Source of the DNA: Sipunculus nudus
Lineage: Eukaryota > Annelida > Sipuncula > Golfingiida > Sipunculidae
NCBI GenBank assembly: GCA_026874595.1
Contig: CM049309.1
Location: 1,276,076 to 1,340,075, forward strand
Direction of reading: 5' to 3'
Length of the DNA stretch: 64,000 nt
The translations under genes and the position numbers were made by a program. Below are positions 11,716 through 22,442 of this stretch, piece after piece (position 1 is the first letter of the stretch; every line of letters starts with the position of its first letter). The notes beneath the pieces were generated by a model. The model was not told the origin of the DNA and did no database searches. It was given only the letters and a program-made list of their open reading frames with translations.

Positions 11716-13555
11716 TACTTAAACTGATAGTAGGATTCTAGACCTTGCGCAGCCATGAGTGCTATAAACTAGCACTACAATCACATGTTTAAATAATATT
11801 AAAAGCAACTATATCATCCAGTTACCTACACAATTTTCTTATACTGTGTTACTGTCATTTACAAGAAGCCTAATAATACTGGAGATCTTTATTATTTCAG
11901 CTTCTTTAATTCTGTTTTTTTTTTATATTTTGAAACCTTGATGATCGTTTTTGGGGTGTTTCAAGTCGAAATTATAAGATAATTGTATGAACTCTTGAAT
12001 ACATGTAATTAAAAGCAACCCATTGTAAAGGCCTTGGAATATGTAAAATATTGATTTATAATTATATGCATGCTTGTACATTTAATATTATTTTCATATA
12101 TATTTCACATAAATTTATTTTATAGTACATACTTCCGTTTAGATTTAATCTTCGTTCTCATAGTCAATAAATAAAGATTTTCAGTGTAACTGAAAATTGT
12201 CTCTAGAGGAATTATTCATGATTATTGCATATTATTATTTAGTATCAAAGCTGACAATTCAGTCCTTTATGTATGTATCAGGAGAGGAATTTATGTAGGG
12301 CTGTGTCCTGTTTCCAAATCCTTATAAATATATCCAATAAAAATACTGTTTACGTCAAGATTCTGGACAGAAACAAACTGGAGACAAAAGTACCCCATCT
12401 TCTCGGGTGTATATGTTCATTTGGATGTGATGCCACGTTTTATTCCATCACATAATACATCTCGAGAGTGAACAGAGAGGTGGTAAACTTTACAATAATG
12501 GAAGCAGGCATGGCTTTTATTCTTCAGGCATGCCCTTCTTCATTGCAGCAAAACAAGCATATAGGATAATTTAGGAATGTGGAGAGTGATTTAAACTAAC
12601 ATCAATTTTACAAAACAAATAAAATATTATTTAAATTTGGTATTAAACAATCTTGTACTTTTAAATGTGTACATAACAGGATCTAATTATTTGATATCAA
12701 AATTTATATATTTATATATAAATAAATATATTTTATATAAGATATTAAATAATCAAATATTAACAGTTACTTATATTCTCATATTATATAATCAAATAAA
12801 TTAATATCATGAAAAAATGGTTCATTTAATTTTCAAAATATAAATTAACATAATTTTAGATACTGAATGAAGGTCTGCAAAATTGGTACTATGAAATAAC
12901 AGATAAGTATTAAAAGAATAGTTTTAAAAGAATATGTATATAAATTAATTAGATAATACATGTGCCTGCAGTATGACTTTATCCATGTGATTGTAGTACT
13001 GGTCTGAGTTTATAGCATTGTAGGCTTCAGTACATTATGGGTAGTGAAAACACCATAAGCTTATCATGAACATTTTGGGTCTGCACTGTTACTGGTTCCA
13101 TATTATATTTTTCTTGAATGATGTGTTATTGCAATTTGTATGATTAAAATGCAAACTGGCTTGTGAAAACAAATTTAGGTACATTTCAGAATATGCATAT
13201 GGATTGATGGATGTGAGATAAGATGTACATGTCACAATAATAAAACACTATATTTATCTGTCTCTTAACATCAAACATGCCTCTGTTTATCCATGGTTTA
13301 CTAATCAAAGGTCAGATTGTGCCAGGTAACTTATTTGGCTGTGACCTACTCTGTCCAGTACTCTTATGTATTAGCACCAGTGGTCACCAGCAATGTGGCA
13401 GCTGGCCAATGCTTGCCTCAACAATAGGCACATCCTGGGCAGTTAATGGACAAGAACTGAGTCTGTTCAGCATTATTTGCTGATATGCTTAATGATCAAG
13501 GGGCTCACAGGAAGTAATAGAAAGTAATATGTATTACTCTATTACTTTGCCTTCT
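11716..13555. other. AT-rich non-coding stretch
   Basis: Nothing identifiable. 12.6-12.95 kb is extremely AT-rich with many TTAAATAT and ATATAAAT motifs. No exon or RNA gene was recognised. Confidence 0.5.
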
Positions 13556-13671
13556 GTTTCTATTACTATTACTATTACAGCTCAATATTTTGAGTCTATT
13601 AATATTACTATTACTATTACATGGGAAAAGCTGTAATAGTCTATTACTATTACTATTACTTATAACTATTA
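13556..13671. repeat. TATTAC hexamer arrays, second cluster
   Basis: Three runs of TATTACTATTAC with linkers, resembling the cluster 2 kb upstream. The 114-codon minus-strand frame across it is Asn-Ser-Asn repeat translation and not a gene. Confidence 0.85.
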
Positions 13672-14367
13672 CCCCATGTCTGTAACTTAATAATCTAATT
13701 GCTAACAAATAAATAAAAGAAAAAAAAAAGAAATATGAAAAATAAAAATTAAAACTAATCGCGAATAAATAGGAAATGAAACAGATAAAATGAGACACCG
13801 TTACACTGCCATGGTAAGGCATAAGGCAGTAAGTCCATGTTTGGGCCAAAATATGTTAACACTGAAATCATCAATGGCAGTATATGTGTGCTATCAGATA
13901 TATACTTTGCCAAGTCCTAGCCCTCGGGAATCCCCAGATTTGAGGGCAGTAACATCACCATATATTATTGCGTTTACACACCTCAATTCTGAAGTAAAAA
14001 GCAGTATCTTCACTTACTGCCTTTATCACACAGGATGCATTTGAAAACCTTAGGTAAAGGGCAGTGAGGACACATACTGCTCCATACCTAAGGATCAGCA
14101 AATAATCCATGAACTGACATCGAAGATACTGCTATTTGTTCGTGATAGTTAAACAATTTCTTTCAGATAAAAAGCTGGATGAAGCTTTCTTTTACAGGCA
14201 GATAAATTCTGTCGCTGCAGAAAAGGCGTTTATCAAATTAAAACGAAACAGAATAAATTGTAAAACTGTTTTTTTTTATTTCCCCCCCCCTTAAAAAAAC
14301 CTTGGGGGCTGTATTATCGTCCGTCAATTTTTATACAACCCTGTAGCAGGAAAAATTGTCACTATGG

Positions 14368-14432
<65 letters not shown>

Positions 14433-15010
14433 ATGAAGGTTATAGAAGGGAAACCAGGATTAGGTCACTGCAACTTATATTATCCGAGTACAGAATCGCT
14501 CCTCAGAAGTGATAATCCATTCAGTAAAACATCAAACAAAAGACAAACATTAAATATAAATTTGATTGATTGTTATGGAATTCGGAATGCTTACTGTTAG
14601 TGACATATTACTGTCCTCGCTCTATATTCCGAAAGGTCCAAATAATTTCCTCAATAATTTTGAAGTTCAAACTTGACAAACAGAGTCCTATCAGGTCATT
14701 CTTAACGAAAGTACAGGCTTTACTTGTAATTTTGAGAATCACATTATAATGATCTCGGCAACTTCGTAAATTGGTCACCATGACCTCAAAGTCAAATCAG
14801 CCGAAATATAACATTTTTATGGAAACCCATAACTATTTGACTATTTTATATTCTACATTAAAGGGACATAATCAGGAGCAACACCATGAATGTTCTTTCC
14901 CAATGTCTGTTCGGTTTTGCTTTATACCATAGTGTCATGGCAAAAACATCCGACCTAACGGTCACTCTACCTCCCCTTTAGCTTATGGTTCTGCGTCGTC
15001 CTTGTGTCTG
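13672..15010. other. Non-coding stretch with (TA)n
   Basis: Unrecognised sequence apart from the (TA)n tract at 14371-14428. A short CAGTA/TACTG-rich part at 13.82-14.1 kb has no clear period. Confidence 0.4.
14371..14428. repeat. (TA)n microsatellite
   Basis: About 58 bp of pure TA dinucleotide. Confidence 0.95.
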
Positions 15011-15022
15011 TGATTACGTGTC

Positions 15023-15120
15023 AGTTGGACGGGCGCCATTTGGACGGATCCCATTTAGACGGTCCCAGTTGGACGGGTCTCAGTCAGACGGGTCCCAGTT
15101 AGACGGGTCCCATTTAGACG
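15023..15120 (+). repeat. 16-bp GGACGGGTCCCAGTT array (left arm)
   Basis: Six copies of a ~16-bp motif such as AGACGGGTCCCAGTTG, ending in TTTAGACGCTATGTTAT. The reverse complement of the same motif forms an array at 17468-17556, so the two are inverted relative to each other across about 2.3 kb. Confidence 0.85.
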
Positions 15121-16052
15121 CTATGTTATATTTATGTTACTTAATTACATACGTAAGTAGCCGGGGATTAAAGCTTTATGGGAAAGCCTAACTAAAATAA
15201 TAAAAGTTTATATATGTTGATCAAACACGGTATAGCTATGAAATATTATGCAAGCCCTGATACCTGTGTAGATGAATTATTGTTCAAAGAGCTATAGATT
15301 TTAACCGTTATATTGTTTTCTTCCCTGACGTTGCTTTCGTGAAAACTGAAATTATTATATCCTAATATTATCTGTTTCGTCAGAGTTACAATAACGAATC
15401 AACATGCAATCAAATGTCAAATAAATTAGCGATATCTACTATAATAACCGACGTGCGGTCGATATGCTCTGCCAATTAATGTAAATAAGCAAAATATATG
15501 AGCTAGGTTTTCGGAGAATTCTCATATTTTATTTCGATATAACACATAATCCATGTGCTGCCATATTGTCAGTCCAAAATTATGCACATTTCCAAGCAAC
15601 AAGAGTAGAAAGTCAGTTTGGAAACCCCTTACCACATCAGGGATATATGACAGAGAAACCTGCACCTCTGACATGTCGCCGCACTTCAAAGGGAAGCGCG
15701 GTTGCTTTATAATTTACTTATTGTTAGAATAACGAGAATAATTAAGTTGCGTTTCACAATGAATATTATGGTAAGGCATTTTATAAGTTCAGTAAAAACA
15801 GCCGATTACCCCTTGATAGGCGTTTTATTAATCAATAAGACACAACCCCACAAATAAGGTAAACAGAAGAACAGTTATCTCTCATGGTCCCTACTATTAT
15901 TTATCGAAAATGAGCAGAGGAAAGGCTTTATGCATGTAAATATACACATTTATGTTTGTCTGTGTTGTCATATGTATTTGGGTAAAGTTTATATTCACTT
16001 ATTGCTATCCGCTAAATACAGGGGTAATATACGTGCTTGGTAAATACATGAA

Positions 16053-16055
<3 letters not shown>

Positions 16056-16116
<61 letters not shown>
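16056..16116. repeat. (GA)n microsatellite
   Basis: About 30 GA dinucleotides. Short GTCTATCTATCTATC tracts follow at 16.5 kb. Confidence 0.95.
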
Positions 16117-16119
<3 letters not shown>

Positions 16120-16917
16120 TGCCTTAGAGAGATATGATAGAAATAAAGGAGAAAGATGTTATTTTCATAAAAAAAACGAATGGTTTGAAAAATGAAATTA
16201 TTATCATATAATACACATTCGTTTAATTACACAGGTGACTTTAATGTTTGGTGGTTCATGTTAATCAACAGAATATTTATCAAAGACCACCTTGATGTTA
16301 TTATAACAGTTACAACATGGCTTAGACAACCGGTGCGGAACGAAACCTAATCACAGTAACTTGTTAATTAACAAGAAGATGCACTTATGTGGTTTCCCTT
16401 TGAAACGTAGTAATATGGAATGTACAGTTTTCTCATTCCTGTTAAGGTGCTTGAAGACAGTGATTTATACATAAATTTATTTAAGTAGTTAATAAATCTG
16501 TGTGAAATCTATCTATCTATCTGACTGTCTATCTATCTACTTATCTCTCGCTCTATCTATCTATCAACTAAAATAATAGGCAGTGTAGGATAGCCTACAT
16601 CTGTGAGTAAAGAAGCATTGAATTATATAACCAAAGGATATTTATGAAAGAAAAATATGTAACATATGAAATGAATAACTCATATTTTATTTATTATAAT
16701 CAATATATAACCACGTAACTCGTCTTTCAAATAAGGACATTTCTGATTTTATTTATATCACAAGCAAGCAATAATTATTTAAAGCTCTGTACACATTCCA
16801 TAAAAAATTATGAACTGCATTTCTTTAAGATAACATCTCATAAATTATTGTTCCAATAAATAAATTCAAAATAGACTTCAATGATGCCAAATACATGACG
16901 TTTAAATGATTGCATTT

Positions 16918-16982
16918 TATGTCGCCAGTTAGCCGGCTGTTCTATGTAAAATTGTTCGATATTTTCATATATACAATTAAAA

Positions 16983-17019
<37 letters not shown>

Positions 17020-17385
17020 ACAAAAATACAGCAAAATATCCTTGATATTACAAGGTAAGTGATAATAAAATGTGACATAATGCTTGCACATGATGTCGGC
17101 GTCGCCAGTCAGCCGGGTGGTCTATGTAAATAGGCCGTTCATCCTTCATGGAGTTGCAAATGGTTCAATATTTTCATATATACAGTTAAAATGCTATATA
17201 TCTATATATTTATATATCGATGTATATCTATATATAATAAGACAACAAGACAGCAAAATACCCTAGATATTGCAAGGTAAGTGATAATAAAACGAGACAA
17301 TGTAACGCGTCGCCAAATAGCCGGGTGGTCCATGCGAATGAGCCGTTTATCCTTCAGGACCTTTTAAACTGCTTAATATTTTCGT
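16918..17385. repeat. Three ~180-210-bp direct repeats
   Basis: Units begin at about 16919, 17100 and 17308 with variants of GTCGCCAGTTAGCCGG, followed by TCTATGTAAA, TATTTTCATATATACA, an AT-rich run and GATATTACAAGGTAAGTGAT. The copies are clearly homologous but diverged. The GGTAAGTG at unit ends resembles a splice donor by chance. Confidence 0.75.
16984..17017. repeat. (TA)n microsatellite
   Basis: About 34 bp of TA inside the first of the three direct repeats. Confidence 0.9.
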
Positions 17386-17467
17386 ATATTCATTCATATT
17401 ACTATATATAATGTAAAAATGCATGTATTATAGCCTTCGTATATTAAACCCATACGTTATTGATAGA

Positions 17468-17556
17468 GCGTCTGACTGGGACCCGTCCAACTGGGACCCG
17501 TCCAGATGGGATTAAAAAAATCCGACCCGTCTATCTGAAACCCGTCCATTTGGGAT
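17468..17556 (-). repeat. 16-bp array, inverted right arm
   Basis: Copies of CTGGGACCCGTCCAACTGGG and variants, the reverse complement of the array at 15023-15120. One copy is interrupted by an A-rich insertion near 17512. Confidence 0.85.
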
Positions 17557-17606
17557 GACACCGTGTCTGTTTGCATAAGAAGATCGCGTGACCAGAGGTC
17601 CGATTT

Positions 17607-17880
17607 TGCGCATGCGCGACAGATCCCAAACAAGAAGTTGCCTAACCTATAATTCATATATGGACCGTCATGTCGACTGATATATCTCTGCTGGATGGAC
17701 ATAACGATCCATGGGCCGAAAGTAAATTTTTATTTGCAGTCTCTCGCAACAGATGTGTGCGACAAGTCCAGTGGCCTCAGCTGAAATGACACGCGCAGCA
17801 CAGAGAGAGACCGGTGAATCGGGTCTCTGAGTCACCTCAGCACGTGATGTTTCAGCCAGCGGGAACATGTATAAAATGTT
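17607..17880 (+). promoter_or_regulatory. Promoter-like motif cluster (NRF1 site, E-box, TATA-like)
   Basis: TGCGCATGCGCG at 17607-17618 matches the NRF1 palindrome. CACGTG lies at 17841 and GTATAAAATG near 17870. The stretch is richer in CpG than its surroundings. No credible coding sequence follows (an 87-codon frame from 17867 is unrecognised), so this is only a weak promoter candidate. Confidence 0.2.
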
Positions 17881-18129
17881 TCGGGCAAATCGGTCAAGGT
17901 ATCTCCTAATTGACAGGATTGGCCTGAAAATGAACGGTTACACTTGTGAAGTACCGTTTGTTAGCCTGAAAAGAAAACGGACAAAGCAGGTGGCGTTAGC
18001 GCTATGTTTATGTTGGCGCCAGGTCGCGCCCTGTCCTCCTTTACATGAACAAATGTTTTCAGGGTACTGTTTTATTTCAAGAGAAAACGGAATTTTTGGT
18101 TTTTATTCAAGTTGCTTTATATGGGATTA

Positions 18130-19280
18130 GGTCCCTTTAAATCGTATACACTAGTTTTTTTAAACCAAGATCAAGGACGAATTCGAATTCGGTGACTTCA
18201 AGGTCAAAGGAGCTCATCGTCTCTAAGATTTATAAACACTGGTGGAGGTAACTGCCTCCATTTTTTTAAATGCTGACATGAGTTACATTTCGGTTTCGGA
18301 CTTCGTGACAGGGCGGTAGCACTCGCGTCCTATCATTTTATTTTATATCCTGGTGTCACCCAGGCCCGGTGTCTACCTAGTACCTGGGTGTGTCATCTTC
18401 CCAATCTTTCTGCGTGTGCAAAAAGCAAAGAAAAACTTATCTTGCAAATAATTTAAATAAGTTTAAGTTTAATATCTCACCTTGGGTTGGGACCACAGAA
18501 TCCGTCTCTGATATTTCTTGTGAACGTGATAACTGTTAAAGTAGTGTATATTTCTTTATAAATCTTGACACAAAAGTCCTTTTACGAATATCTCAGAAGA
18601 GTTAGTAACTGATGATGGTCGGTTTTTGTGGACCCCATAACTTTTGCAGTACTGCATATATTTCCTCAAATTTAACCCACCAGTTTTTTTCTGCTAAAAT
18701 TTTGGACCAGATTTTGGACGATTAACGGAAATATTTTTGCAGGATATATATTGAACCCCATTACTTTTGAACTACTGTACACTATAACCAAAATACGATA
18801 CACTAGTTGTTTTAACTAAGAATTAGATCGGACCTTGACCTTGATCTTTAAGGTCAATTCTGACGCCCAAGGTATCGCAATAAATGATATCTGTGAACAC
18901 CATATAATAGTGCATATTCTTCCCTCAAATTTGTTGGTGAGGCCCGAGGGGGGGGGGGGGGGTCATATTTCTGACATTGTAATTGCTAAGTTGGTATTAA
19001 AGATCCCTACCAACATAGCTGTTTAATTTTGACTTCAGTTTGAATTCATTACAACTTATTTAAATAAATTCAAAGAAGGCCTGTCCTGCGATAAATGTTA
19101 GGTTTTCACTTTATTTATCCACTGCTGTTCAACTATTTATGCTCAGAAGATTTCTGTTTGTTACCTTTCGAGGGAGAATATATTAACAATGGGTAGAATG
19201 AAGATTAACAGGCCTTTGTATAGCAGATATAAGTTGTTTCTTTAGTGAGACTTGGTATAGCGCCGCGACAAATCACGAAC
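18130..19280. other. Non-coding stretch with dispersed-repeat fragments
   Basis: Contains fragments with GGTCAA/TTGACC half-sites (18.18 and 18.84 kb), a possible SINE-like piece at 18.3-18.42 kb and a G-run at 18950-18962. No exon was recognised. Confidence 0.4.

Positions 19281-19283
<3 letters not shown>

Positions 19284-19354
<71 letters not shown>
19284..19354. repeat. (TA)n microsatellite, first of a close pair
   Basis: About 71 bp of TA dinucleotide, 70 bp from a second 62-bp (TA)n tract. Each can fold on itself and they can pair with each other. Confidence 0.95.
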
Positions 19355-19357
<3 letters not shown>

Positions 19358-19419
19358 CCTGATGATCGGGTCGCATCAAACAGATTGTTCTGAATTTACA
19401 GTGTTGTTTTTCTTCAGAG

Positions 19420-19424
<5 letters not shown>

Positions 19425-19486
<62 letters not shown>
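19425..19486. repeat. (TA)n microsatellite, second of a close pair
   Basis: About 62 bp of TA dinucleotide, followed at 19497 by a fragment resembling the LTR end of the nearby Gmr1-like element. Confidence 0.95.
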
Positions 19487-19487
<1 letters not shown>

Positions 19488-19516
19488 CAACAATCAACGC
19501 TAGCGCTGAACAAACA

Positions 19517-19552
19517 CACTGCTGCATACAATTAAAATGACATCTAAAACAA
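19517..19552 (-). repeat. Extra LTR-end fragment
   Basis: ACACACTGCTGCATACAATT and the following TGACATCTAAAACA closely match the U3 end at 20511-20551. The next ~100 bp (19568-19665) also resembles 20313-20405. A longer segment thus appears to be present twice in direct orientation, about 0.75-1.0 kb apart. Confidence 0.55.
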
Positions 19553-19799
19553 TATTTCTCCTTTTTTAAATTCCCTTTATTTGCATGCAAACAAATGAAA
19601 TTGCTTTGAAGAGTTGATGGTTGCAATAAACGTATCTGCAAAATTAAATTAGGAACTTGATATGTCCGTTTGCACTTATCATTAGGATATTTGAAACCAA
19701 CATATTTGTATTTAGATTTTACGACCAACTTAACTTTCATGTAGGGAAATATCGAATAATTTTAGGTATTTGAGCCCCATGTCTGTTTCAATGTAATGA

Positions 19800-19985
19800 C
19801 ATTTAATTACAGTCGAGTAAAAAAACGCTCGGCTATCTCTGCTGGCGCCCCAGGTTTGTTCCTTATCCTTCCTATTAGTATGGGCTGATGTGGGCGACCA
19901 AGGTCGGTGGTTTTCTCCGTGTCATCTGATATCCTCCACCCCGACTACTGAACGCCACCAACCGAGGAATAAAGAGTGGTTTGTA
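19800..19985. repeat. Possible SINE-type dispersed repeat
   Basis: A GC-richer island with GGGCGACCAAGGTCGGTGG, TTTTCTCCG and CCACCCCGACTACTG, and an AATAAA-type end. It resembles dispersed SINE tails seen in mollusc genomes. Boundaries and family are uncertain. Confidence 0.3.
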
Positions 19986-20399
19986 ATAGTAATTATAATT
20001 AATTGTAAAAATCATAAAAATATTTATAATGATAGAATGTATTGTTTAATACATATAAAATAAAGTACATCTTGTCTTTAATTTTAATATCAGACTAAAT
20101 GCCTGCGTGGCAGGACACAATTATAAACATATGTAAGAAGCTCACACTTGTCAGCTGTGTAAATTATATGCCTTTTGTGTACGTATTGCAATTCTGCTAA
20201 AAGTGCCGTTTTCATAAGCAAATCTAATGGTAAACTTGTTGAATATTTTCAAATAAATGTTTCATATGATGGGTCAGGTTTTATTATATAAATATTTCTG
20301 ATTTCTTCTGTTTGAATTCCCTTTGTACGCTTACGAATATATTAAGTGCTTTGTAAAGGTGTTGTCTGGTATCAAATTAGGAGCTGTCTGCCTGATATA

Positions 20400-20551
20400 T
20401 CCGTGAAGCATGGTGTGGCGATGATGCAGACTTCAGGATGTATGCTCGTCATGTCACCGGGTGCACGAGGGCTGTCACGGCACAGCTGGACTTGAGGGTT
20501 AGGGGCGGCACAGACACACTGCTGCATACAATAAAAGAGACATCTATAACA
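20400..20551 (-). repeat. 3' LTR fragment of Gmr1-like copy 1
   Basis: On the minus strand the sequence after the polypurine tract begins TGTTATAGATGTCTCTTTTA. This is homologous to the U3 start of the complete LTR of copy 2 (TGTTACAGGTGCTCTTTTTA at its 57668 end). Only the first part of the LTR is recognisable; the R-U5 end is not found, so the left edge is a guess. Confidence 0.6.
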
Positions 20552-20561
20552 CTCCCCTCCT
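20552..20561 (-). other. Polypurine tract
   Basis: On the minus strand AGGAGGGGAG directly precedes the TGTTATAG start of the 3' LTR. This is the expected position of the plus-strand primer for an LTR element. Confidence 0.75.
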
Positions 20562-20658
20562 GTAAAACTTTCTTTTTGCGATCACAATGACTAAATCTTT
20601 ACAATATCTCAAGAACATCTTATTTACAACATTACATTAACATCTCGTTTACAACATT

Positions 20659-22125
20659 TCATAAACATCTCGATAAGCAATCAGCAAGTACATTATCTTT
20701 CCCTTTAATGTGTCTGATTTCAAGATTGTAATCCTGTAAAAATAAACTCCATCTCAACAATCTTTGATTTTTACACTTTAACTTGTTCATAAACGTGAGG
20801 GGATTGTGATCACTGAAGACAGTGATAGCTTGACTGATGAAGTAACATAAACTTCAAAATGTTGAAATGTCAAAATCAAAGCCAAACATTCTTTTTCAAT
20901 AGTGGAGTAGTTTTTCTGTTTTGCATTGAACTTTATTGAGAAATAAAAAATTTGATGATCTATGCCACCATTGCCTTCTTGTAACAACACATCTCCAGCA
21001 GCAGTATCACTAGCATCTACAGCTAACTTAAAAGGTACAGAAAAGTCTGGAGCTACCAAAACTAGTGAGGTTTGCAGAATTGCTTTCAAATTCTGAAATG
21101 CTTTTTCACACTGAACATTCCATACAAACTTTTGTTTCTTATTTATCAAATTAGTCAAAGGTTCAGCTACAGCAGAAAAATTTGGACAAAACTTTCTGTA
21201 ATATCCAAAAATACCAAGAAAACGCATTATTTGCTTTTTGTTCTCTGGTCTAGGAAATGCGCGAATAGCACTTATTTTAGCATCAACAGGTTTTACCTGA
21301 CCCTGCCAACACAATATTACCCAAAAATGTTACTTGTGCATGACAAAACTCAGATTTTACTAAGTTGATGGTCAGAGGTGCTTCACTGAGTCTTTCGAAG
21401 ATGTCGCGAAGAATTTGCAGATTTGTCTTCAAAATATATGCGTCGCAGCCCGAATGTCCTTCAAAACCATATGGATGAGGCGCTGGAACGTGGCTGGCAA
21501 GTTCTTTATGCCAAACGGCATAACTTTATACTGGTACAGTCCCTGCGGCGTCACAAAAGCGGACACTTCTTTCGCTCGTTCTGTCAGCGGACCTTACCAG
21601 AATCGTTTTAGCAAGTCAAACTTGAAAACATATCGGGAGCTACCGACTCTATCAATACAATCATCGATCCTCGGAATCGGAAACATATCTGGAGCTACCG
21701 ACTCTATCAATACAATCATCGATCCTCGGAATCGGGAACGTGTCAGTCTTGTTGACAGAGTTCAGTTTTCGATAATCTGTGCACATACGGTAACTTCCAT
21801 CAGGTTTTGGCACAAGAATACATGGTGAACTCCAGTTACTGTTAGTAGGCATGATATAAACATTGTCCAGTAAATACTGAATCTCATCCTGTAGATACTT
21901 TTGCTTTTCTGGATTCAGTTTATAAGGATGCTGCTTGACCGCGCTTGCTTCGCCAACATCGACGTCATAGCACAATATGTTAGTTCGCGTTGGAATGTCA
22001 CTAAACAAATGTTCATAATTCCGCAGCAGGTTATTTACGTCTTGTTGTTGTTGTGCGGTAAAGTGTGACAGTTTGGCATCCAGGTTGTTAAGCACGTCTG
22101 AGTTTTTGGTGGTACTATTCCACAC
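20659..22125 (-). pseudogene. Reverse transcriptase-RNase H of Gmr1-like copy 1
   Basis: Encodes the polymerase that copies element RNA into DNA and removes the template. From 22125 downward: the fingers region (WSSPCILVPKPDGSYRMCTD, KLNSVNKTDTFPIPRIDD), then after a frameshift the palm (TPQGLYQYKVMPFG), the thumb (RFLGIFGYYRKFCPNFS), and RNase H (LAVDAS, NYSTIEKECLAL, SDHNPLTF, LADCLSR), ending at a TGA at 20659. A 55-bp tandem duplication at 21628-21737 shifts the frame. The YxDD catalytic segment expected near 21430 is missing, the sequence passing directly from the palm to LQIL-type residues. A further frameshift lies near 20.83 kb. Enzymatically dead. Confidence 0.9.
21628..21737. repeat. 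55-bp tandem duplication inside reverse transcriptase
   Basis: Two nearly identical 55-bp copies beginning ACATATCGGGAGCTACCGAC and ACATATCTGGAGCTACCGAC. The length is not a multiple of three, so the duplication breaks the RT frame. Confidence 0.9.
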
Positions 22126-22440
22126 TGAATGTCTACATCACACTTACAATCAGTATCTACTTTAACTGGGTCAGGGTGAGTTTTTACACAATTAACAGCA
22201 GTAACATTATGTACAACATCTGATGTGCCATTTCTGTCATAACATGGTTTCAACATGTTAACATGGCACAGTTGTTTCTTCTTACGCCTATCTGGTGTCA
22301 CCAGTGTGTAATTTAAATCACTGACTTTCTTGTCAATAATGAAAGGACAAAAATAGCTAGCTTGCAGAGGTCTTCCAGGGATGGGTAGTAAGGCATGGAC
22401 CTATTCACCAGGCTCAAGCGTCCTACTTACAGTGTGCTTG
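22050..22440 (-). pseudogene. Integrase GPY/F tail of copy 1
   Basis: The C-terminal module of the integrase, lying between the catalytic core and RT. Visible in two frames: the region reading through FIIDKKVSDLNY, then TPDRRKKKQLCHVNMLKPCY. The GPY/F module is typical of Ty3/gypsy integrases and binds DNA. It connects to the RT linker at 22.1 kb, which shows that integrase immediately precedes RT here. Frameshifted. Confidence 0.7.
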
Positions 22441-22442
22441 TA

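Larger units (their letters stand above)
15023..17556. mobile_element. Candidate non-autonomous element with inverted tandem-repeat ends
   Basis: The interval is bounded by inverted arrays of the same 16-bp motif. Both arrays end towards the interior in AGACGCT. Inside are a (GA)n tract, a (TA)n tract and three ~200-bp direct repeats at 16.92-17.38 kb. No transposase or helicase frame is visible. Foldback elements, and mollusc elements with a tandem-repeat core, have comparable architecture. That this is one mobile unit is inference; no target-site duplication was found. Confidence 0.35.

Noticed and set aside
13505-13849. 114-codon minus-strand frame rich in Asn-Ser
   Set aside because: Mostly translation of the TATTAC hexamer array.
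19242-19740. Frames made of Ile-Tyr repeats on both strands
   Set aside because: Translation of (TA)n tracts, equally open on both strands.
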